This document shows positions 60,108 to 64,000 of a stretch of 64,000 bases of DNA, piece by piece (position 1 is the stretch's first letter; the number at the start of each line of letters is the position of its first letter). The stretch lies in assembly GCA_031261425.1 (NCBI GenBank), contig JAISJR010000018.1, positions 21,329 through 85,328 of the forward strand. The letters are read 5' to 3'. The position numbers and the translations under genes are program-made. The notes beneath the pieces were generated by a model. That model saw nothing but the letters and a program-made list of their open reading frames with translations, made no database searches and was not told the origin of the DNA. The stretch is from Planctomycetota bacterium. Lineage in GTDB: Bacteria > Planctomycetota > SZUA-567.

Positions 60108-61478
60108 TTACCGCGAGAAATCGTTGCCGCGCGATTGTGTCGGAGCGGGCTTGGATTGTTCACTCGCTCGTTCGATTTCACGTTGCCGGGCTTGTTGTTC
60201 GCTTTCTTTTTTCAGCACGTCGTTATACCGCGCAATGATGTCCGCGCCGTTCTCACGCATCAGTTCTTTGGCTCGCGTATCCTGCGGCTTGTCCATTGAG
60301 ACGTAAAGGTTGTCAATTCGGGCGCGTTCGTTTCCGTAATGCTCGCATTTGTCCGTTTCGTTGGCGTAAAGCCAACTCTGTCGGACGCACTCTTGAATTT
60401 CACTTTGCCATTTCTCTACGCGCGAATTGTAAGTGAAAATATTGGGGAAACGCGACGGCGGATTTTTTTCTAACTTCGCTTTTATCCGTTCTTGCGCCGC
60501 TTGTAGGTGACGGTTTTGCTCGGCTTTCGCGTTCCATTTTCCAAAATTTTCCGCGTCGGCTTGGGCGCAAGAATCATTCGCCAATTTTGCATACGCCTTT
60601 TTAATTTCGGCGGGGTCGATGGATTGCTCGCCATTTTCGCGATTGGTTTTGTCGCCGACTTCCGGTGTCGGAGGTTCACCGATAATCTGCGACCACTCTT
60701 TTGCCCAGTCCGGCTCGCCGTTTGCGGCAAGCGCAATCCGTAGCATTTCCGGCTTGACGGATAAAACTTGATTGATTAAACTTCGGTAGAAGTCGGAGGG
60801 TTTAATTCTGCTCTGTCGCGGGTCAACAGTCTGCATCCTGTTCCCGATTTTCGCCAGAGCAGAATTAAGCCCTTCGGCTTTTTTTATTTCATCGTCAACA
60901 AACAATTCGTGAACATAAAGGTTTTTGCCATTAACGTTTTCACGGACGCGAATAAATAAACATTTCCGCTGACGGTCAATAGTTATCGGGGCGGCAAAAT
61001 AATGATTGTCGATTTCCTTGCCGGTAAAATCTTTGAACGCCCCTAAATACGCCCCATTTTCCAGAGCCGGTTTTATCGCCGGAATCGCGTAGAGTTTATT
61101 GGGATAAGCGGTATGACTAAAATCGTCGCGAATGCCGTTGACGGTGATAAAAATTACTCCTATCTTCGTGTTCGCCTCGCCGATGGGGTGTTCTCTTACC
61201 CAGTCAATTGCGCTGTCAATTATTTTGCGATTAACGATGGGAACATTGTTGGCAGGCAAATTGGCTACCGCTTCGTCTTGTAAAATGGATTGACTGTGCA
61301 ACGCTTCCCAGTCGCCGTATTTTTCCTTGAAATACGGAGTGTGGACGAACGCCCATTCTGCCGGCGTCAAATTTGACGGCTCGCCGTTCGGCGCTTTTAA
61401 CCACAACGGCGTATTGCTGTAACGCGCCTTGACTTCGGCGAGTTGCCGTTCGAGTTCTTTCGTTTCGTCATCGTTCAT
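60108..61478 (-). CDS. Polyvalent protein with LPD3-like (PBECR-type) domain and NDFSR tail
   Basis: A 456-residue protein; the start at 61478 (MNDDETKEL) has AAAGGAAAAACG upstream. Residues about 15-45 carry the APNGEPSNLTPAEWAFVHT motif common in phage and element polyvalent proteins. Residues 75-200 (DWVREHPIGEANTKIG, HTAYPNKLYAIPAIKPALENG, YVHELFVDD) resemble LPD3, a presumed nuclease fold. The remainder is charged helix, with a C-terminus PTQSRGNDFSR like the relaxase's. Such proteins are thought to travel with transferred DNA. The gene is convergent with traF and downstream of the relaxase. Domain names are from memory of motif patterns. Confidence 0.65.
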   Translation of the reverse strand: MNDDETKELERQLAEVKARYSNTPLWLKAPNGEPSNLTPAEWAFVHTPYFKEKYGDWEALHSQSILQDEAVANLPANNVPIVNRKIIDSAIDWVREHPIGEANTKIGVIFITVNGIRDDFSHTAYPNKLYAIPAIKPALENGAYLGAFKDFTGKEIDNHYFAAPITIDRQRKCLFIRVRENVNGKNLYVHELFVDDEIKKAEGLNSALAKIGNRMQTVDPRQSRIKPSDFYRSLINQVLSVKPEMLRIALAANGEPDWAKEWSQIIGEPPTPEVGDKTNRENGEQSIDPAEIKKAYAKLANDSCAQADAENFGKWNAKAEQNRHLQAAQERIKAKLEKNPPSRFPNIFTYNSRVEKWQSEIQECVRQSWLYANETDKCEHYGNERARIDNLYVSMDKPQDTRAKELMRENGADIIARYNDVLKKESEQQARQREIERASEQSKPAPTQSRGNDFSR

Positions 61479-61556
61479 CGTTTTTCCTTTCGCCTTATTC
61501 AATTATCGGCTTATTTCTCGATTTTCCTCTTGGTGTATAGCCATAAGATTGCGGTC

Positions 61557-63632
61557 TTACCGCGAGAAATCATTGCTACGCGGTTTTTCCGGCAGTGGTC
61601 GTTGAATTGCCTCGTCTTTTTTCGCGGGAACGTTAGCGGGCAACCACTGTGCGATTTTATCGGCGGAAACTTCGCGCCGGTCAACGAACCATTTCTTTGT
61701 TGCACCGTCAAACCGCGCCCCTATCGCTTTGGCTTTTTCACGGTCGGCAAACGGCACGGCTAAATCGATGCGCTCGGCGGCGGTCTCTGCCGCGAGAAGC
61801 GTTTGCCGCCGGGCTTCCAATTCCGGGTCGATAAATTCGATTTTAAGATTGCCGGCGACGGCGGCTTCGACCATTTTTTGCTTAAATTCGTCGGCGCCGG
61901 TGATGTTCAGCCGGTCGCCGAAACGCGATTGCGCCATTTTCAGAAACATTATCGCGGTGTCTTGATTGATGTCTTGCGTGGCGAAAAGTTCGTCGCGCCG
62001 GTCGCGAATGACCTCTTTGCCGACGCGGTAAATGAGCGTTCCTTGCTTGGTCACGGTGTCGATTTCCGCCAATTCGCCGCGCCACCGCGCCACTTCTTTT
62101 TGCAAATTCTCCGCCGCCGATTTTTCCAAAACGCCGGACGCGAGTTGCCGCTCGAACGCTTCGAGGTTGCGGCGCAGATTTAGTTCATTCTCTCTCCGGC
62201 GCAAATTATCAAGTTGCTCGTTTAGCCGTTTTAACTCCCATTTCCCCGATTCCTTGCCACCGTCTTTTTGCAACAAGTCGATTTTGCCGAGCGTGATTTT
62301 GATTTTGCGTTCGATTTCTTCGCGCTCGCCGCGCACGAAATTGGCGCGTTTCACTAACGAAAACGCGCGTTGGCGGAGCGATTGTAAGGCGTCTTCATTG
62401 CCGTTTTTCGCTTGGTTTTGCAACCATTCAAGATAGCCGCCGACGTGATATTTCTCCCGCAACTCGGTGCGATACTTCGCGATTTCCGTCTGCAACGCCA
62501 CCGTCCGCAAACGCCGGTTTAAGAGGCGATTCGTTTGTCCCCGTTCGCTTTTGTATTTCTCGGCGATTTGTCTGATTTCGTCGGCGCGGAAAGCGTCGAG
62601 TTGTTTTTTCGCGGCGGCGTAATCGATTTTGGCGGCGGCAAACGCTTGCTGATACTGCGCGAAAAGTATGGGGCGGACTATCCGCCCGGCGTTCGGCGGG
62701 GTTTTGGCATAGCGCGGCGGCGGTTTTTCTCCGGCGTCAGAAATTTCTTTTTTCGCTTCCGCCTCCGGCGCGACGTGGAGCGGACTATCCGCCGCAATAA
62801 ACGCGCCGAGTTTTTTCTCGAATTTCGCCTTTGAAAATTCGCGACTGACGGTGCTGGCTTTGACCGCGATGCCTTGGAGCGGACTATCCGCGTTGGTTTC
62901 CTGAAACACTAATCCGTTGCCGTGCAATTTGGCGGTCAAACCATTTTCCGCGCAGACGCGGTGCAGTTCTTCCCACGTTGTCGCGGCGGCGATTTTCACC
63001 GCGCAATTGGTCTTAATCCACGTCGCCAAAGTTTCGGCGCCGAAATGCTCGGCTTTGGCAATTTTGTTTTCGCTGGCGGTGATTGCCGGATTGCCCGGAC
63101 GCGCTTCGTGATTGGTCTTGGTAAAGCCCAAATCACGCTCCAACGCCGCCGATGTCTTCATCAACTTGTAATAGTCCTTTGCCGGCGTGTTGATGGTCAG
63201 TTTTTTCGGGTGGATTTTGTTTATCGCAAGATGCAAGTGCAAACAATCCGTGTCGCGGTGAACGACGGCAAGCCGTTGGTGTTCGGCGAAGCCAAGCGCG
63301 GCGCAATAAGAGCGTTCGATTTCTTGGAGGTTGGCGAGCGTCGGCTCTTCGCCGGGCGGGAATGAGATGACGAGGTGATACGTCTTGTCGTCTTTGGCGC
63401 GGGTGTTTTGCAGTTGCGTCATTTCCATTTCTTGCGCAATATCGTTAATTTCGTCGTCGATTTCAATCTCGTCGCCGGTGATGATGTCTTCGCCGGCAAC
63501 CGCCGCCACGCAATTTATCGCCCATATTTCGGCGACGCGCGACTGTTTGTTTTGCCTGTCGGTGAGATAGTCCACGAGCCGCCCGATACTGCTCTTGGCG
63601 GTATTCTTCATCGTGATGTGTTCGGCTATCAT
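61557..63632 (-). CDS. MOBP-type (TraI-like) relaxase with LPD7 and DUF5710 domains
   Basis: A 691-residue relaxase that nicks oriT and pilots the strand. Motif I Tyr22 is in LVDYLTDRQNKQSRV, and motif III is HRDTDCLHLHLAINKIHP (His125, His132, His134). After a long helical region (about 330-530) comes an LPD7-like domain (540-625, NITGADEFKQKMVEAA) and a DUF5710-like domain (632-680, DLAVPFADREKAKAIGARFD). The C-terminus is basic and ends EKPRSNDFSR. It is leftward, followed by the LPD3-like protein. The oriT should lie near but was not identified. Length and motifs suggest it is intact, unlike the coupling protein. Confidence 0.88.
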   Translation of the reverse strand: MIAEHITMKNTAKSSIGRLVDYLTDRQNKQSRVAEIWAINCVAAVAGEDIITGDEIEIDDEINDIAQEMEMTQLQNTRAKDDKTYHLVISFPPGEEPTLANLQEIERSYCAALGFAEHQRLAVVHRDTDCLHLHLAINKIHPKKLTINTPAKDYYKLMKTSAALERDLGFTKTNHEARPGNPAITASENKIAKAEHFGAETLATWIKTNCAVKIAAATTWEELHRVCAENGLTAKLHGNGLVFQETNADSPLQGIAVKASTVSREFSKAKFEKKLGAFIAADSPLHVAPEAEAKKEISDAGEKPPPRYAKTPPNAGRIVRPILFAQYQQAFAAAKIDYAAAKKQLDAFRADEIRQIAEKYKSERGQTNRLLNRRLRTVALQTEIAKYRTELREKYHVGGYLEWLQNQAKNGNEDALQSLRQRAFSLVKRANFVRGEREEIERKIKITLGKIDLLQKDGGKESGKWELKRLNEQLDNLRRRENELNLRRNLEAFERQLASGVLEKSAAENLQKEVARWRGELAEIDTVTKQGTLIYRVGKEVIRDRRDELFATQDINQDTAIMFLKMAQSRFGDRLNITGADEFKQKMVEAAVAGNLKIEFIDPELEARRQTLLAAETAAERIDLAVPFADREKAKAIGARFDGATKKWFVDRREVSADKIAQWLPANVPAKKDEAIQRPLPEKPRSNDFSR
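62673..62891. repeat. Three copies of the palindrome GCGGACTATCCGC inside the relaxase gene
   Basis: The 13-base palindrome is at 62673-62685, 62780-62792 and 62879-62891, read in different protein contexts (twice as ADSPL). A fourth copy lies in the non-coding gap at 33918-33930. Clustering of an exact 13-mer in 220 bp is unlikely by chance. Confidence 0.6.
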
Positions 63633-63668
63633 TGGGATACGCCAAAAAGAAATGCGCGGCAGAACGAA

Positions 63669-64000
63669 TTAGCGAGAAGCGCCCTTGTCGTGTCGGCGCG
63701 GCGAAATGTTCGGCGATTTTTGGGTGGATTCAGTCGATTCTTTTTTCGCGGCGGTTTTCGTTTGACCGTGAGGCAATCCGAATTTTTCGGCAAGCCGCGC
63801 GTTGGATTGGGCAATGATTTCTTTCGTATTTTTGCTCCATTCGACGACCAACGGGTCTTGGTTTTCCACCTCGCCGCGAAGGTATTTCGTTACCGTCCAT
63901 TCGTCGCGGGCGGCGCGACACTCGTCAAGCGTCGATTTCACGCAGGAAAATAGCACTCCATTCATATCACGATAATCATACCAGTATTCTTTCCGGTCGG
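63669..64000 (-). CDS. C-terminal part of a protein sharing the MuF/ankyrin protein's C-terminal module
   Basis: The frame is open to the right edge, so the start lies beyond 64000; 110 residues are visible. The first part (KEYWYDYRDMNGVLFSCV...LDECRAARD) is a small conserved-looking domain. The next 45 residues, DEWTVTKYLRGEVENQDPLV and on to KFGLPHGQ, match the C-terminal module of the MuF-C/ankyrin protein (DEWTVTKYISGEVENQDPNV, then KKMGISYRD). A Lys/Ser/Thr linker ends in RRHDKGASR. The shared module plus Ser-Arg end suggests a common C-terminal delivery or targeting segment. It is 36 bp upstream of the relaxase gene on the same strand. Confidence 0.68.
   Translation of the reverse strand, partial: DRKEYWYDYRDMNGVLFSCVKSTLDECRAARDEWTVTKYLRGEVENQDPLVVEWSKNTKEIIAQSNARLAEKFGLPHGQTKTAAKKESTESTQKSPNISPRRHDKGASR

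Noticed and set aside
60081..60115. Bidirectional terminator between traF and the LPD3-like gene
   Set aside because: ATATCTTGTG (59990) and CACAAGATAT (60085) are complementary but 85 bases apart, and the small GCGG/CCGC hairpin lies inside the coding end, so no convincing terminator structure was defined.

Overview
This 64 kb window looks like the chromosome of a Gram-negative-type bacterium: lipoproteins with lipoboxes, ABC uptake systems with periplasmic binding proteins, GC-rich codon use and AT-rich intergenic gaps. Several traits (a 1216-residue SMC rather than MukB, long-form SerA, an OleC-like ligase, a Ser/Thr kinase, single-chain PurQ) fit the Planctomycetota/Verrucomicrobiota/Lentisphaerota group best. 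No rRNA or complete tRNA is present, so this placement is tentative.

Left third (1-20 kb), core metabolism. A leftward block runs from about 12.2 kb to position 1. It encodes sulfate uptake (sulfate-binding protein, CysT, CysW, CysA), an SGNH hydrolase and an NMT1/SsuA-like binding protein embedded in it, APS reductase (CysH, Fe-S type) and ATP sulfurylase (CysD, CysN). After a Fic enzyme come a precorrin-2 dehydrogenase and HemC. These would make siroheme for a sulfite reductase that is not in the window. Rightward genes follow: an orphan LolD-like ATPase, purQ, a Ser/Thr kinase overlapping queE, a 37-residue basic protein and proA. A periplasmic ankyrin protein and dnaA lie on the other strand.

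20.4-28.0 kb, island 1. A MobA/MobL (HUH) relaxase and a leftward defence cluster (XRE regulator, C5 methyltransferase, unknown protein, AlwI-family restriction enzyme, OLD-family nuclease) sit between two inverted copies of one hairpin that share 20 identical bases.

28.2-43.2 kb, core again. This holds smc, serA, a HAD phosphatase, a phytoene-desaturase-like flavoprotein, a DppC-type permease, ppk1, the OleC-like ligase, a receiver domain lacking its phospho-acceptor Asp, and a peptidoglycan-binding lipoprotein.

43.5 kb to the right edge, island 2. A detached 3' half of tRNA-Thr(CGT) marks the left attachment site of an integrative conjugative element. The element carries a frameshifted XRE regulator, a leftward defence-like cluster (membrane coiled-coil protein, SF1 helicase-nuclease, RhuM/PLD-like protein, ADP-ribosylglycohydrolase) and transfer genes (topoisomerase III, VirD4-type coupling protein, TraF protease, MOBP relaxase). 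It also carries polyvalent or toxin-like proteins (MuF-C/ankyrin, LPD3-like). The coupling protein lacks about 200 internal residues including Walker B, and the topoisomerase lacks its C-terminal part, so the element looks degraded or specialised. Five of its proteins, relaxase included, end in Ser-Arg after a similar basic tail. This may be a shared secretion tag.

Intergenic gaps are packed with palindromic repeats of several families, including two inverted copies of a roughly 208 bp multi-hairpin element at 14.1 and 34.1 kb. No CRISPR array, transposase or rRNA was seen.
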